NCBI RefSeq assembly: GCF_031951985.1 | Contig: NZ_JAVLVU010000001.1 | Span: forward strand, 1,736,001-1,800,000 | Direction of reading: 5' to 3' | Origin: Mucilaginibacter terrae | Lineage (GTDB): Bacteria > Bacteroidota > Bacteroidia > Sphingobacteriales > Sphingobacteriaceae | Length of the DNA: 64,000 nt | In this document: positions 8,465-16,999 of the stretch, piece by piece | Numbering within the stretch: the first letter of the stretch is position 1 | Layout of the letters: the number at the start of each line of letters is the position of its first letter | Translations under genes and position numbers: made by a program | Notes under the pieces: model-generated | What the model was told of the DNA's origin: nothing | Database searches by the model: none | Seen by the model: the letters and a program-made list of their open reading frames with translations, nothing else

Positions 8465-8490
8465 ACGCTTCGCTCACGCCCTCGAAGCGT
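8465..8490 (-). terminator. Possible stem-loop terminator downstream of an SDR gene
   Basis: An 8-bp perfect inverted repeat (ACGCTTCG/CGAAGCGT) lies immediately after the stop of the minus-strand SDR gene ending at 8493. No T tract follows on the minus strand, so it may only protect the 3' end of the transcript. Confidence 0.35.
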
Positions 8491-8492
8491 CC

Positions 8493-9431
8493 TTAGATCC
8501 GGCCAACCACCGCATGGTTATCAGGTCTCAAGTCAAACCTGACACCGGTCAGCTCCTCACCGACCTTCCATAAACGCATGCCGGTCATCGGATCTTTGGC
8601 TACTGCGGGCACTTTGGCTGCGTGAGGTGCGCCTTTTAATTCGTTAAATCCGGAAGGTCCCCAATACGTACCATTCGTTGCCATCGGGTCAACTGCGGCA
8701 AGTAAAGATGGCAGCACCGCTTTATCCGGGGCATGCGATAATAAAGGGAACAAGACGTGCTTCAAAAAGAAACCGGTCGTGCGTTGCAGGTTGGTGTTCG
8801 ATCCCCCGGGATGGGCGGCGACAGCAATGGTCCTGGCATTCGCATCCACCAGCCGCTTCGCCAGCTCAAAGGAGAAGATCAGTTCCGCCAACTTACTTTG
8901 GCCATAAGCCTCCCATTTTTTATAAGGCTTCGATTTGCTGTGAAGATCATTAAAATCAATTTTTGCATTGTTTCCAGCTAAACTCGATACGGTGACGATC
9001 CTGGAGCTTTCAACGTCCTTCATCAGCGGGAACAGGAGTCCGGTTAGTGCAAAATGGCCCAGGTAATTGGTTCCGAACTGCAGTTCATAACCTTGCTTCG
9101 TTTGTGTGTACGGTGGTATCATCACGCCGGCATTATTGATCAGGATATCCAGTTTATCGTAAGCCTGCTGAAAGCTTGCAGCAAATTTGCGGACCGAATC
9201 CAGATCGGACAGGTCCAGTTCCATGACCGACAGATCTGCCTTTGGTACCAGTTGCAACAGCTTTTTCATTGCTTCGTTTCCCCTGTCGATGCTCCGGCAA
9301 GCCATGATCACGGTTGCCCCTTTTTGGGCCAATGCACGTGCACTTTCAAAGCCGATACCGGAATTAGCGCCGGTGATCAAAGCTATTCTTCCAGACTGAT
9401 CTGGGATCTGATTTTCTGTCCAATTTTTCAT
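8493..9431 (-). CDS. SDR family oxidoreductase (retinol-dehydrogenase-like)
   Basis: 312 residues. TGANSGIGFESARALAQKGA cofactor loop at about residues 20-39, ACRS after beta-2 (NADPH-type Arg), LINNAGVM at about 94-101, catalytic Ser in 'VTVSSLAG' and the YxxxK motif as YGQSK. The length and GTNYLGHFALTGLL segment resemble the retinol dehydrogenase/WW-oxidoreductase-like bacterial group; true substrate unknown. Its upstream region contains a tandem GGAAACA element that is also present, at the same distance, before the neighbouring AraC gene, so it is probably a target of that regulator. Confidence 0.93.
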   Translation of the reverse strand: MKNWTENQIPDQSGRIALITGANSGIGFESARALAQKGATVIMACRSIDRGNEAMKKLLQLVPKADLSVMELDLSDLDSVRKFAASFQQAYDKLDILINNAGVMIPPYTQTKQGYELQFGTNYLGHFALTGLLFPLMKDVESSRIVTVSSLAGNNAKIDFNDLHSKSKPYKKWEAYGQSKLAELIFSFELAKRLVDANARTIAVAAHPGGSNTNLQRTTGFFLKHVLFPLLSHAPDKAVLPSLLAAVDPMATNGTYWGPSGFNELKGAPHAAKVPAVAKDPMTGMRLWKVGEELTGVRFDLRPDNHAVVGRI

Positions 9432-9483
9432 TTTGTATTTCTTTTTATTTTCTTCTACAAAGAAAGCCCCTTCAACCCGCCGG

Positions 9484-9517
9484 AATGTTTCCGTAATGAG
9501 TTAGAGTGTTTCCAAAA
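9484..9517 (-). promoter_or_regulatory. Tandem AraC-type operator upstream of the SDR gene
   Basis: On the gene strand it reads as two GGAAACA copies starting 21 bp apart (plus-strand TGTTTCC at 9486-9492 and 9507-9513). The 34-bp block matches the block at 10515-10548 at 25 of 34 positions. It ends 52 bp from the SDR start codon. Two direct half-sites two helical turns apart are typical of AraC-family operators. Confidence 0.7.
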
Positions 9518-9546
9518 TGACAAAACCGGCGCAGGTCATCGTTTAT

Positions 9547-10461
9547 TCAATTAAATGAGGTGCGGAACTCCAATGGGGACAGATTGAGTTTCTTTTTAAA
9601 CAGCTTGTTCAGCGATTGCGGCCGCTCGAAGCCCAGTTCGTAGGCGATCTCGGCTACGGACAGGCTGGTTGTGCTGAGGAGTTCTTTAGCCTTGGCGATC
9701 AATTTCTCGTGAATATGTTGCTGCGCATTTTGCCCGGTAAGCGAACGGAGCATGTCGCTCAGGTATCTGGGGGACACGTTTAACTCCCCTGCCAGGTATT
9801 CTACCGTCGGCAAACCATGCTGAAGTGGTTTTTGCTGGTCGAAATAACTATTCAGTAATTGTTCCATCCTGGTAAGCAGATCGTGATTGACTGCTTTACG
9901 GGTGATAAACTGCCGTTTGTAAAAGCGCTGGCTATAGCTGAGCAAGACCTCCAGGTAAGAAACCAGCACATCCTGGCTCATCTCGTCAATGGACGTACTG
10001 AGCTCATTTTCGATATTGGTGAATAATCCTAAAATGATCGCTTTTTCACTTTCCGACAAATGCAAGGCTTCATATAGCTGGTAATCGAAGAAACCATATT
10101 TGCTGATGCTTTTACCCAATGGGTAGTTAAAAAGAAGGTCAGGGTGAAAAAAGATCGTTTTACCGGTATGGCTGTTGTGGCTCTCATAGGTTCCGATGAC
10201 CTGATTGGGTGCAGTGAAGATCATCCCGCCCTCATCAAAATCATAATATCCCTGGCCGTAACCCATTTTTCCATTAACCGCTTCTTTGTAGGAAAGGCCA
10301 TAGAACCGCATGCTGATCGACTTCGCTCCTTCCGCCGGACCGGACTTCAGCTGGTCGTTATCCACTAAACTTAATAAGGGGTGCTTCGGCCCGGGCAATC
10401 CCATGAGATGGTGCAGCTGGGATATGGAGTCTACCTTAAGTGTTGTTTGTTCCTTATTCAT
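9547..10461 (-). CDS. AraC family transcriptional regulator
   Basis: 304 residues. An N-terminal effector-sensing region (about 1-190) is followed by the two-helix-turn-helix AraC DNA-binding domain: first HTH in 'VEYLAGELNVSPRYLSDMLRSLTGQNAQQHIHEKLIAKAKELL', second in 'SVAEIAYELGFERPQSLNKLFKKKLNLSPLEFR'. Lies on the same strand as the SDR gene 115 bp downstream. Its own promoter region and that of the SDR gene share a tandem operator at equal spacing, so it probably autoregulates and controls the SDR. Ligand unknown; regulators with this neighbourhood often respond to reactive or aromatic compounds, which here is only conjecture. Confidence 0.94.
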   Translation of the reverse strand: MNKEQTTLKVDSISQLHHLMGLPGPKHPLLSLVDNDQLKSGPAEGAKSISMRFYGLSYKEAVNGKMGYGQGYYDFDEGGMIFTAPNQVIGTYESHNSHTGKTIFFHPDLLFNYPLGKSISKYGFFDYQLYEALHLSESEKAIILGLFTNIENELSTSIDEMSQDVLVSYLEVLLSYSQRFYKRQFITRKAVNHDLLTRMEQLLNSYFDQQKPLQHGLPTVEYLAGELNVSPRYLSDMLRSLTGQNAQQHIHEKLIAKAKELLSTTSLSVAEIAYELGFERPQSLNKLFKKKLNLSPLEFRTSFN

Positions 10462-10514
10462 ACCTTGAAAATTATTTGATCAAAACATCAAATCTAGCAC
10501 CTGACATACCGGTC

Positions 10515-10548
10515 AATGTGTCCAATTTGAGTTTAGTTGTTTCCAAAA
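10515..10548 (-). promoter_or_regulatory. Tandem AraC-type operator upstream of the AraC gene
   Basis: Plus-strand TGTGTCC (10517-10523) and TGTTTCC (10538-10544) start 21 bp apart, matching the element at 9484-9517 including the central TGAGTT and the trailing AAAA. It ends 53 bp from the regulator's start codon, implying autoregulation. The remaining 200 bp up to the glycosyltransferase stop (10760) shows no convincing gene. Confidence 0.7.
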
Positions 10549-10759
10549 CCACCGAAGCGCCCTGCTGCACAAATTTACGAAAATTAACACCGGGACCCGC
10601 ATGCAGCTTGGCAGAATGCGCCCCTGCACGAAGCGCGCCAGCCGTCCATGCAAGTGGTAAGTATCTACGCTGCCCGCACCTGCTGACGCGGTGTATCCGC
10701 ATTATGTTTGTATAACCCTATTACAGTTACCATGATCAAAGCCGCAAAACTTTTGGCGA

Positions 10760-12091
10760 TCAGGCATCATATTCCCAGGTCCGTGAGTTCGACAGCACTT
10801 CATGAATGGCTTCCACGACAAGTGCCTGTCCATCATAGTTCAGAAACTCCGCCGCGAGCCTGCTGACCGCTTTCTTATATTTCACATCGAGGAAGATCCG
10901 GTCAACCGCCTCCCGGACCTGGGCGGACGTGGGGTTCTCCGTTTGCAGATCGATACCCAGATCGAAATAGGCGATACGGGCACAAACCTCATTTTTTCCT
11001 TCATGAAGCCCGGCTGCCACCATGGGCAGCCCATACAATATTCCTAAAATCACACCACCATACCCACCGTTGGTCACATAGACATCAACATGGGGCATGA
11101 CCTGGTCGAAAGGAATAAAAGCTTCAATGATCACATTATCGGCGTTATATTTCTCCCTTAGCTTATCGGTATTATTGCCTGAAGTTGTCGCGATGATCAG
11201 CGTATCTGTTCCGGCAAAGGCATCGAGGGTTGGCTCCAGCAGTTTACGTGTGTCCAGTTCAATGGTCCCCTGCGTCACCAGTACAACCTTGTCATACCGA
11301 AGCAGTTTCTCATCGAACCACGGTTTGTTTTCCTGCGGATCTGGCCTGAACGGTAAAAGCCCACCGATGAAACGGATATTGGCACCTAAACGCTCCCGCG
11401 GGTATTCAAAGCCAGGAGATCCGATCTGAAGATAACGGTCAACAGACCTGATCAGGATATTTTCATAACTCAAGCCCGGGTAAGAAATATCAGCCTCGTT
11501 CAAAAGCGCTTGAAACAGGTCGCTCGATTCCTTGAATTTCTGCGGCATCTGCCGGTATAGTTCCGCATACCCGCTTTTTTCTTCATCATCTTTTGGCGGA
11601 TGCAGTCCCAGGCCATAGGGTGCGGTTTCCGGGGAGTCCTCTGCCAGGGGCACGACACCAATGCTGATCACCGGTATACCCAGATTGTGTTTGATAAAGG
11701 GAATGGCGGGGAAAAAGCTATCACAGATCAGCAGATCAAAAGGAAATACTTCGTGAAGCGCCCTAATGTCCTCATAATACAACTTCCCGTTGGTTGCATA
11801 GAGTGAACGGTACATATTCGACCGTTTAAGCGGGTCGTTAGTGGTAATCCCGGGCACCAGTTTCACAAGGTTACCGGCGTTCACTTCCGGTGCATTTATC
11901 AAGGCATAATAAGGGATGCCTAAACGTTCAATTCGATCCTTGTACAAACGTGATGCAAACCATCTTACATCGCAGCCAATACCCTGCAGAAATTTAGCGA
12001 TGCCGGTCAGCGGATTAAAGTGTCCGTCAGCAGGCAAGTTCGAAAACAGGATCGTTTTTCCCATTAAACTTTCTTTCAATAGATTTTCCAT
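10760..12091 (-). CDS. UDP-type glycosyltransferase (GT1/MGT family)
   Basis: 443 residues from ATG at 12091 (MENLLKESLMGKTILFSNLPADGHFNPL); an ATG at 12064 is also possible. GT-B fold enzyme: N-terminal 'ADGHFNPLTGIAKFL' with the conserved His of the macrolide/UGT family near residue 25, and a C-terminal donor-binding region with 'VTQGTIELDTRKLLEP', 'IIEAFIPFDQVMPHVDVYVTNGGYGGVILGILYGLPMVAAG'. The usual HGG..T of the signature is TNGGYGG here. Likely transfers a sugar from an NDP donor to a small hydrophobic acceptor; acceptor unknown. It is divergent from the lipoprotein gene at 12408 across a regulatory region rich in inverted repeats. Confidence 0.9.
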   Translation of the reverse strand: MENLLKESLMGKTILFSNLPADGHFNPLTGIAKFLQGIGCDVRWFASRLYKDRIERLGIPYYALINAPEVNAGNLVKLVPGITTNDPLKRSNMYRSLYATNGKLYYEDIRALHEVFPFDLLICDSFFPAIPFIKHNLGIPVISIGVVPLAEDSPETAPYGLGLHPPKDDEEKSGYAELYRQMPQKFKESSDLFQALLNEADISYPGLSYENILIRSVDRYLQIGSPGFEYPRERLGANIRFIGGLLPFRPDPQENKPWFDEKLLRYDKVVLVTQGTIELDTRKLLEPTLDAFAGTDTLIIATTSGNNTDKLREKYNADNVIIEAFIPFDQVMPHVDVYVTNGGYGGVILGILYGLPMVAAGLHEGKNEVCARIAYFDLGIDLQTENPTSAQVREAVDRIFLDVKYKKAVSRLAAEFLNYDGQALVVEAIHEVLSNSRTWEYDA

Positions 12092-12200
12092 AAGTTTCAA
12101 TTATCGTTACCGGATAAAAAAGTGCGTTGCCGGATCTGGCCGTCAGGGGCACTTAGTAGTCAATTACGATCGCAAGTTACCGGCGCAGTCTTGACAAGCC

Positions 12201-12362
12201 TATAGCCGAATGTGGGGGCAGTAGCATGGCTTTATTACAGGGAACGGGCATTTAATTAAGCTGATGAATTCTTGCTCAGGGCACGCACAGGATGATTTCA
12301 AATACCATAATATAGGCCCTTACCACATTCGGCTGGTGTATGCACAAATGTGGTAATTGTGC
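12201..12362. promoter_or_regulatory. Divergent intergenic region with inverted repeats and a TATAGCC element
   Basis: The 316-bp gap between the glycosyltransferase (minus) and lipoprotein (plus) holds TATAGCC-GAA-TGTGG at 12201-12215. A perfect 12-bp inverted copy of its core (CCACATTCGGCT) is at 12323-12334, and GCACAA-N9-TTGTGC at 12342-12362. A related TATAGCC element precedes the glycosidase gene at 13534 and the sensor-kinase gene, suggesting a shared regulator. No -7 box of the TANNTTTG type was assigned. Confidence 0.5.
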
Positions 12363-12407
12363 CCTGCCGCCAACGTCAGCACTTTTGTCCCGGAAAATTT
12401 AAAAACT

Positions 12408-13190
12408 ATGAAAAATCTATTCAAACCAATGATTGTGGCCGGGATAACCGCCATTATCTTCAGCAGCTGTGACAAAGATGACAACAACTATGGCGCACCG
12501 GAACATGAAACTGCCTTTGCCGTTACGCTCGCCGCCGGCGACAGTAGTGCGATCATCGGCAAAGTCAATTCATTCAGGGAGCGTGCAGGAAAAGTTATTA
12601 ATACGGTTCCCTCAGTGACGGGAGGCCGCCGGGAAATAAACTGGGATGGTGTTCCGGCAGATTTCTTAAGCCCATTGGCATTTCCGTTCGATTTTTTCAA
12701 CCCGACCTTGCAGTCTGCGCCGGATGCAAGAAAACGTGGTTTAGTCTACTTCCCTGAAAATGCATCGCTCTTGGTCAGCGACAAGAACTTTGCAGAGATC
12801 GACCCTGCTTTCGCTAATGAGTTCAAGGCCTTCAGTAAAAACAAGCTCTTCATCCCGAAGGGAACGAACGTATCCGAGGTACATTTCCAGGTTCCAGGGA
12901 CAACGACAAGCGCCTATGTAACGGCTTTCGGACTGATACTTTCTGATGTCGACCAGGATGAGTCCACGATAATCGAGGCCTATGAGGGCGATAAGCTGAT
13001 TGGCAGGGTCAAAGCCCAAAAGGCGGACAAAAAGTATTCTTTCGTAGGCTTTCAAACAACGACAAGGAAGATAACGAGGGTAAAGATCACAGCAGGAAAT
13101 ACTGCGATCGCAGCCGGAATTACTGATGGGGTCGAAAAGGATATCGTCGCGCTGGACGATTTCATCTACAGTGAACCCCGTGCCAATTAA
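12408..13190 (+). CDS. Surface lipoprotein of unknown function
   Basis: 260 residues from ATG at 12408. Lipoprotein signal with lipobox Cys near residue 23, followed by CDKDDNN, an acidic/lysine stretch like the Bacteroidota lipoprotein export signal, so surface exposure is likely. The rest looks like a beta-rich domain: 'GLVYFPENASLLVSD' and 'AYVTAFGLILSDVDQ', ending 'DIVALDDFIYSEP'. The C-terminal pattern (V-A-x-DDF-I-Y-x-EP) is familiar from secreted proteins of unknown function, including PEP-CTERM proteins. It may bind carbohydrate. It precedes the GH71/99-like glycosidase and probably belongs to the same polysaccharide module. Confidence 0.7.
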   Translation: MKNLFKPMIVAGITAIIFSSCDKDDNNYGAPEHETAFAVTLAAGDSSAIIGKVNSFRERAGKVINTVPSVTGGRREINWDGVPADFLSPLAFPFDFFNPTLQSAPDARKRGLVYFPENASLLVSDKNFAEIDPAFANEFKAFSKNKLFIPKGTNVSEVHFQVPGTTTSAYVTAFGLILSDVDQDESTIIEAYEGDKLIGRVKAQKADKKYSFVGFQTTTRKITRVKITAGNTAIAAGITDGVEKDIVALDDFIYSEPRAN

Positions 13191-13276
13191 TTACCCGGTC
13201 TGAACAGTCAGCGCACCGGCACAATTGTTTGAGGTCTGCAGCAGTATGACAAACAATACGGGTTAACATTTAAGAG

Positions 13277-13301
13277 AAGGCGGTGATCATTTCACCGCCT
13301 T
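13277..13301 (+). terminator. Rho-independent terminator after the lipoprotein gene
   Basis: Perfect 10-bp arms (AAGGCGGTGA / TCACCGCCTT), 5-nt loop, followed by TTATTTAT. It lies 87 bp after the stop codon. Confidence 0.85.
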
Positions 13302-13440
13302 TATTTATAAATATCAGTAATGCTTGTTCAGCCATTTTCCGGCAGCACTTACACTGCCAATTCAAGTATCAACCCTCATCAGGCACGCGCTGTACACCCT
13401 GGCAAAAGCTCTTTTGAAAACGGGGACATAGTCAGGACGA

Positions 13441-13460
13441 TATAGCCCATTGTGGGGCTA
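13441..13460 (+). promoter_or_regulatory. TATAGCC element upstream of the glycosidase gene
   Basis: TATAGCC-CAT-TGTGG at 13441-13455 matches the element at 12201 at 13 of 15 positions, and extends into a small dyad (TAGCCC-N6-GGGCTA, 13443-13460). It ends 73 bp before the ATG at 13534. The rest of the 343-bp gap 13191-13533 holds the terminator at 13277 and nothing else recognised. Confidence 0.45.
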
Positions 13461-13533
13461 ATTTACCAGAATAGGCCATAGCGACTGTTTAAATGTCACC
13501 GCATTTTTAAGGAGACATTTTTACGAATCACAA

Positions 13534-15258
13534 ATGACCTATTTAAAAACAAAAAAACGCTTGCGTTACGCTGTTCCGGCAGCATTGGCCCTTTTTGCAG
13601 TCGCTTGCGCAAAAGCGCCGGGCATTGACGCGCATCAGACCGGAAACCTGTCCAATAAATCCCGGCTGTTGGCCTCCCCGGTTGGTGACGTTGTCGGTAA
13701 AACGATCGTCGGATACCAGGGATGGTTCGCCGCAGCAGGTGACGGGCAACCAGGCGGGAAGAACTGGTGGTGGCACTGGACGGAGAACTGGAATGCCCTC
13801 CCCTCTAATAATGACAAGGCATTATGGGCGTGGCCGGATGTACGGGATTATGACAAGACCTATCAGACCGGCTACCCTGCGCTCAATAACGGTAACCCGG
13901 CGAAGTTATATTCCTGCGTAGACCAGCAAACGGTAACGATGCAATTTCAGTGGATGCAGGAGAACGGTATTGACGGCGCTGCATTGCAGCGCTTCAATCC
14001 TACCGGAGAGGAAGGGCCTTTAAGGGACCGGGCAGCGCAGAACGTGCGTACAGCTGCGGAAGCAACCGGCCGCAAGTTCTATATTATGTACGATGCAACG
14101 GACTGGGTGAATATGCAAATGGAGATGAAAAACGACTGGACCAGCAAAATGAAGGGATTCACATCATCAAACGCTTATGCGCGCCAAAACGGGAAACCGG
14201 TCGTAGCGATCTGGGGGTTCGGTTATGACGACAACCATCACCCATGGACCGCAGCCGTTTGCCTGGATGTCGTTAACTGGTTCAAAGCGCAGGGCTGCTA
14301 CGTGATCGGCGGCGTTCCGCGCGAATGGCGGTTTGCGAGCGGTGACCGCGCAAGCTTTGCAAACGTTTACAAAGCCTTTGACATGTTGTCGCCATGGCTT
14401 GTCGGCGCTGTGAACAATGTAGGTGATGCAGACAGGATCTACAATGACTTTATCGTAGGCGACGCGGCTTATTGCAAGGCTAACCAAATCGATTACCAAC
14501 CCTGCGTATTACCGGGTGGCCTGGGCCAGCGGGCGCACGGCGACCTGATGTGGAGGATGTTCTATAATGCGATACGGGCCGGAAGCCAGGGCCTTTACAT
14601 ATCGATGTACGACGAGTACAATGAAGGCAATCAGATCGCGAAGACCGCCCCGACAAAGGCATGGCTTCCCGCCGGTTCCAGGTACGAAGCCCTCGATAAT
14701 GACGGTGTATTCTGCACCTCCGATTACTATCTCCGGTTGACGCGCGACGGAAACCGGATGCTCAAAGGGATGATTCCGCTTACGGCATTGCGTCCGACGA
14801 TACCGGGAATTGATTATATCGAGACTTGCGATCAGCTTACCGGTTGGAGCTCTGCGAATGCGCTGTCTGTGGTCACTAATGGCCGAAAACAGGGCGACGG
14901 CTTCCTGCGGTCAACGGGCTCCGGTACAGATGATTTCAGTAAGGTCATCACCCCGGCATTGAACAGCGGCGCTACCCCCGCGACAGGAAGGTTACAATTC
15001 TGGTATTATGTATCTGATGTTACCCGTCTCAGCGGTGAGGACCAGATCGAAATCGGCAGCGGCGGAGGACCCGACAGGGATGAGTACAGCTGGTCTATCG
15101 GTCCGCTGACCAATGGCTGGAACCTGATCTCAAAACCATTATCGGCTGCGGTCAGAACCGGCAATCCTAACCTAAATGCGATCAACTGGTTGCGGGTCTA
15201 TCATTATAAGAATGGCAGTGTCACCACTGGTCTGGACGGCATTCAGATCATTCCCTGA
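13534..15258 (+). CDS. Glycoside hydrolase family 71/99-like lipoprotein
   Basis: 574 residues. N-terminal lipoprotein signal (lipobox Cys in 'ALFAVACAKAP', near residue 25). The catalytic region from about residue 55 begins VVGKTIVGYQGWFAA and contains WWWHW, 'MQENGIDGAALQRF', 'FYIMYDATDW' and 'GLYISMYDEYNEGNQI', features of bacterial proteins annotated GH71/99-like xylosidase/arabinosidase. Acidic residues in the last motif and in 'DGAALQRF' are candidate catalytic or binding positions. The C-terminal 140 residues (from 'YIETCDQLTGWSS') look like a carbohydrate-binding-type beta sandwich. Probably cleaves an external glycan; the exact linkage cannot be told. Confidence 0.85.
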   Translation: MTYLKTKKRLRYAVPAALALFAVACAKAPGIDAHQTGNLSNKSRLLASPVGDVVGKTIVGYQGWFAAAGDGQPGGKNWWWHWTENWNALPSNNDKALWAWPDVRDYDKTYQTGYPALNNGNPAKLYSCVDQQTVTMQFQWMQENGIDGAALQRFNPTGEEGPLRDRAAQNVRTAAEATGRKFYIMYDATDWVNMQMEMKNDWTSKMKGFTSSNAYARQNGKPVVAIWGFGYDDNHHPWTAAVCLDVVNWFKAQGCYVIGGVPREWRFASGDRASFANVYKAFDMLSPWLVGAVNNVGDADRIYNDFIVGDAAYCKANQIDYQPCVLPGGLGQRAHGDLMWRMFYNAIRAGSQGLYISMYDEYNEGNQIAKTAPTKAWLPAGSRYEALDNDGVFCTSDYYLRLTRDGNRMLKGMIPLTALRPTIPGIDYIETCDQLTGWSSANALSVVTNGRKQGDGFLRSTGSGTDDFSKVITPALNSGATPATGRLQFWYYVSDVTRLSGEDQIEIGSGGGPDRDEYSWSIGPLTNGWNLISKPLSAAVRTGNPNLNAINWLRVYHYKNGSVTTGLDGIQIIP

Positions 15259-15283
15259 TCACCCTCCCCCCTTTAGGTTCGCA

Positions 15284-15302
15284 GCCCACAGTTTTGGCTA
15301 TA
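15284..15302 (-). promoter_or_regulatory. Variant TATAGCC element between glycosidase and esterase genes
   Basis: On the minus strand it reads TATAGCC-N5-TGTGGGC, two bases longer in the spacer than the copies at 12201 and 13441 and in the opposite orientation to the esterase gene that starts at 15419. Part of a possible shared regulon; weaker than the other copies. Confidence 0.3.
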
Positions 15303-15418
15303 GCATACCGGACCTCCGGTCAGGATATTTGAAGTGAGATGATGAGCGACAAAGATGCTGATCGTCCCGGTGGCAGGTGAATAAATCCAAATAAAAAATC
15401 CCACAAAACAACAAAACT

Positions 15419-16174
15419 ATGAAAAAGCAAACAAGCATTTTATTACTGGCATTAGCTGCGGCTTTCAGCGCATGTAAGAAAGACGCTGCCACGGCCCAAA
15501 GCGGCAGCGAAACCGGCAACCTGGCGACGACCTCGTTAGCGAACGCCCGGAACACGCCTGGCGTGATCGTAATCATTGGTGCATCGACGGCCGCAGGGTC
15601 CGGTGCAACACCGATCGATTCTTCATGGGTGAACCGGTTACGATCAGAAACCGCCGGAAACCCGGTGCCGCTTAAATATATCAACCTGGCCAAGGGCGGA
15701 TATACCAGCTACGAAGGTATGCCAACCGGGTTTGTCAAAAGCGGCCGGCCGGCACCGGATACCGCACGCAATATCACAAAAGCGCTTTCTTATCACCCGA
15801 GCCTGGTCATGATCACCTTCCCAAGCAATGACATCGCAAAAGGATATGCATCGGACGAAGTGGTGAACAACTATGCAGCGATAGTCCGTAAACTGGATTC
15901 GGCCAAAGTTCCCTACATCTTGTTTGGAACGCAACCCAGGGACTTTACTGACGCCACCCGACGCGTCGCGCTGAAGGATCTGAACGATAGGCTGGCCTCG
16001 ATCTATGGAAATAAGGCCAATGATTATTTCGGTCGACTAGACACGACCGACTATAAGATCAAAGGGTCACTAGCGGCTGGCGATGGTGTCCACCTCAACA
16101 ACAAAGGACATTACGTCGTACTTCTCTCCGTTAAGAACCATCCGGTATTCCGGGCAACATTACAAGGTAAGTAA
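15419..16174 (+). CDS. SGNH/GDSL-type hydrolase lipoprotein
   Basis: 251 residues. Lipoprotein signal with lipobox 'AAFSACKKDAA' (Cys near residue 19; lysines after it suggest surface export). SGNH blocks are visible: block I 'IIGASTAAGSG' (nucleophile Ser near 54 in a GAS rather than GDS context), block II Gly in 'NLAKGGYTS', block III Asn in 'TFPSNDIAKG', block V 'DGVHLNNKGH' with the Asp-x-x-His pair. Such esterases remove acetyl groups from polysaccharides. With the preceding glycosidase it suggests breakdown of an acetylated glycan. Confidence 0.9.
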   Translation: MKKQTSILLLALAAAFSACKKDAATAQSGSETGNLATTSLANARNTPGVIVIIGASTAAGSGATPIDSSWVNRLRSETAGNPVPLKYINLAKGGYTSYEGMPTGFVKSGRPAPDTARNITKALSYHPSLVMITFPSNDIAKGYASDEVVNNYAAIVRKLDSAKVPYILFGTQPRDFTDATRRVALKDLNDRLASIYGNKANDYFGRLDTTDYKIKGSLAAGDGVHLNNKGHYVVLLSVKNHPVFRATLQGK

Positions 16175-16239
16175 TCCGCCAAAAACCCGCCACCGGGTCT
16201 ATCAACAGTCATGGACCTCAATTGGATCAAGTACCACAG

Positions 16240-16274
16240 ATCCGTCATCCTGCTACATGGATGACGGATTTTTT
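16240..16274 (+). terminator. Rho-independent terminator after the esterase gene
   Basis: Perfect 11-bp arms (ATCCGTCATCC / GGATGACGGAT), 8-nt loop and a T6 run. It also separates the plus-strand module from the minus-strand response regulator. Confidence 0.9.
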
Positions 16275-16336
16275 GCTCCAGGGAAATATTAAGTATCGAA
16301 CCGCTTGTTGAAATTTATATACCTCGCCGCCGCATC

Positions 16337-16978
16337 TTAAACGATACGCTGCTTGATCGCTTTGGCAACTACTTCCGTAAGCGACGCCACATGTAATTTG
16401 TCGTAGATTTTTTTTACGTGTCCTCTGACCGTTTCATAGCTGATGTTTAACTGAGCGGCGATCATCTTATAGCTTAGCCCATTGACGATCAGCAAAAGCA
16501 CCTCCTTTTCCTTGTTTGAAAGATTATATTCCTCCGTTGACTGGGCGCGTATTTCTTTTGAATGATAGATCATATTCAACACTTTTCGCGCCACCCATGG
16601 GGTCATCGGAGATCCGCCTGAATGCGTTTCTTTGATTGCAAGGGTAACATTTTTCAGCGCATTTTTCAATATGTATCCGGAGGCTCCCGCTTTCAGGGAA
16701 TCGAAGATCTTTTCTTCATCCTCGAAAACGGTTTGTATGATCACCGCCACCGCGGGCATCTGCGCTTTGATCAGCCGCACGGCCTCAATGCCGTTCATGC
16801 CCGGCATTTCGATATCCATGAGTACAACGTCCGGTTTACTTAAAAGGAGTTTATCCACGCAATTCCTGGCATCGGGATAGATACCCACCACCTCCAGTTC
16901 CGGGTCCGTGTTCAACATCAAAATGATGCTATTCCTGATGTTCTTGTTGTCATCAAATATGGCTACTCTTATACGCAT
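16337..16978 (-). CDS. NarL/LuxR-type response regulator
   Basis: 213 residues. Receiver domain (1-120) with the acidic pair D9/D10, phosphoacceptor D55 in 'VVLMDIEMPG', switch residues in 'QTVFEDEE' and Lys in 'GYILKNA'. The C-terminal LuxR-type HTH (about 148-213) includes 'LSNKEKEVLLLIVNGLSYKMIAAQLNISYETVRGHVKKIYDKL'. Directly downstream of a sensor kinase (gap 21 bp), so the two form a two-component pair. The close paralog at 24777 shares the ASLTEVVAKAI ending. Likely targets are the neighbouring glycosidase, esterase and lipoprotein genes. Confidence 0.95.
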   Translation of the reverse strand: MRIRVAIFDDNKNIRNSIILMLNTDPELEVVGIYPDARNCVDKLLLSKPDVVLMDIEMPGMNGIEAVRLIKAQMPAVAVIIQTVFEDEEKIFDSLKAGASGYILKNALKNVTLAIKETHSGGSPMTPWVARKVLNMIYHSKEIRAQSTEEYNLSNKEKEVLLLIVNGLSYKMIAAQLNISYETVRGHVKKIYDKLHVASLTEVVAKAIKQRIV

Positions 16979-16999
16979 ACCTTTATAGTTTATTCATTT

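Noticed and set aside
10472..10702. 76-codon minus-strand frame between the AraC and glycosyltransferase genes
   Set aside because: Overlaps the tandem operator and AraC promoter, has no family resemblance and odd amino-acid content.
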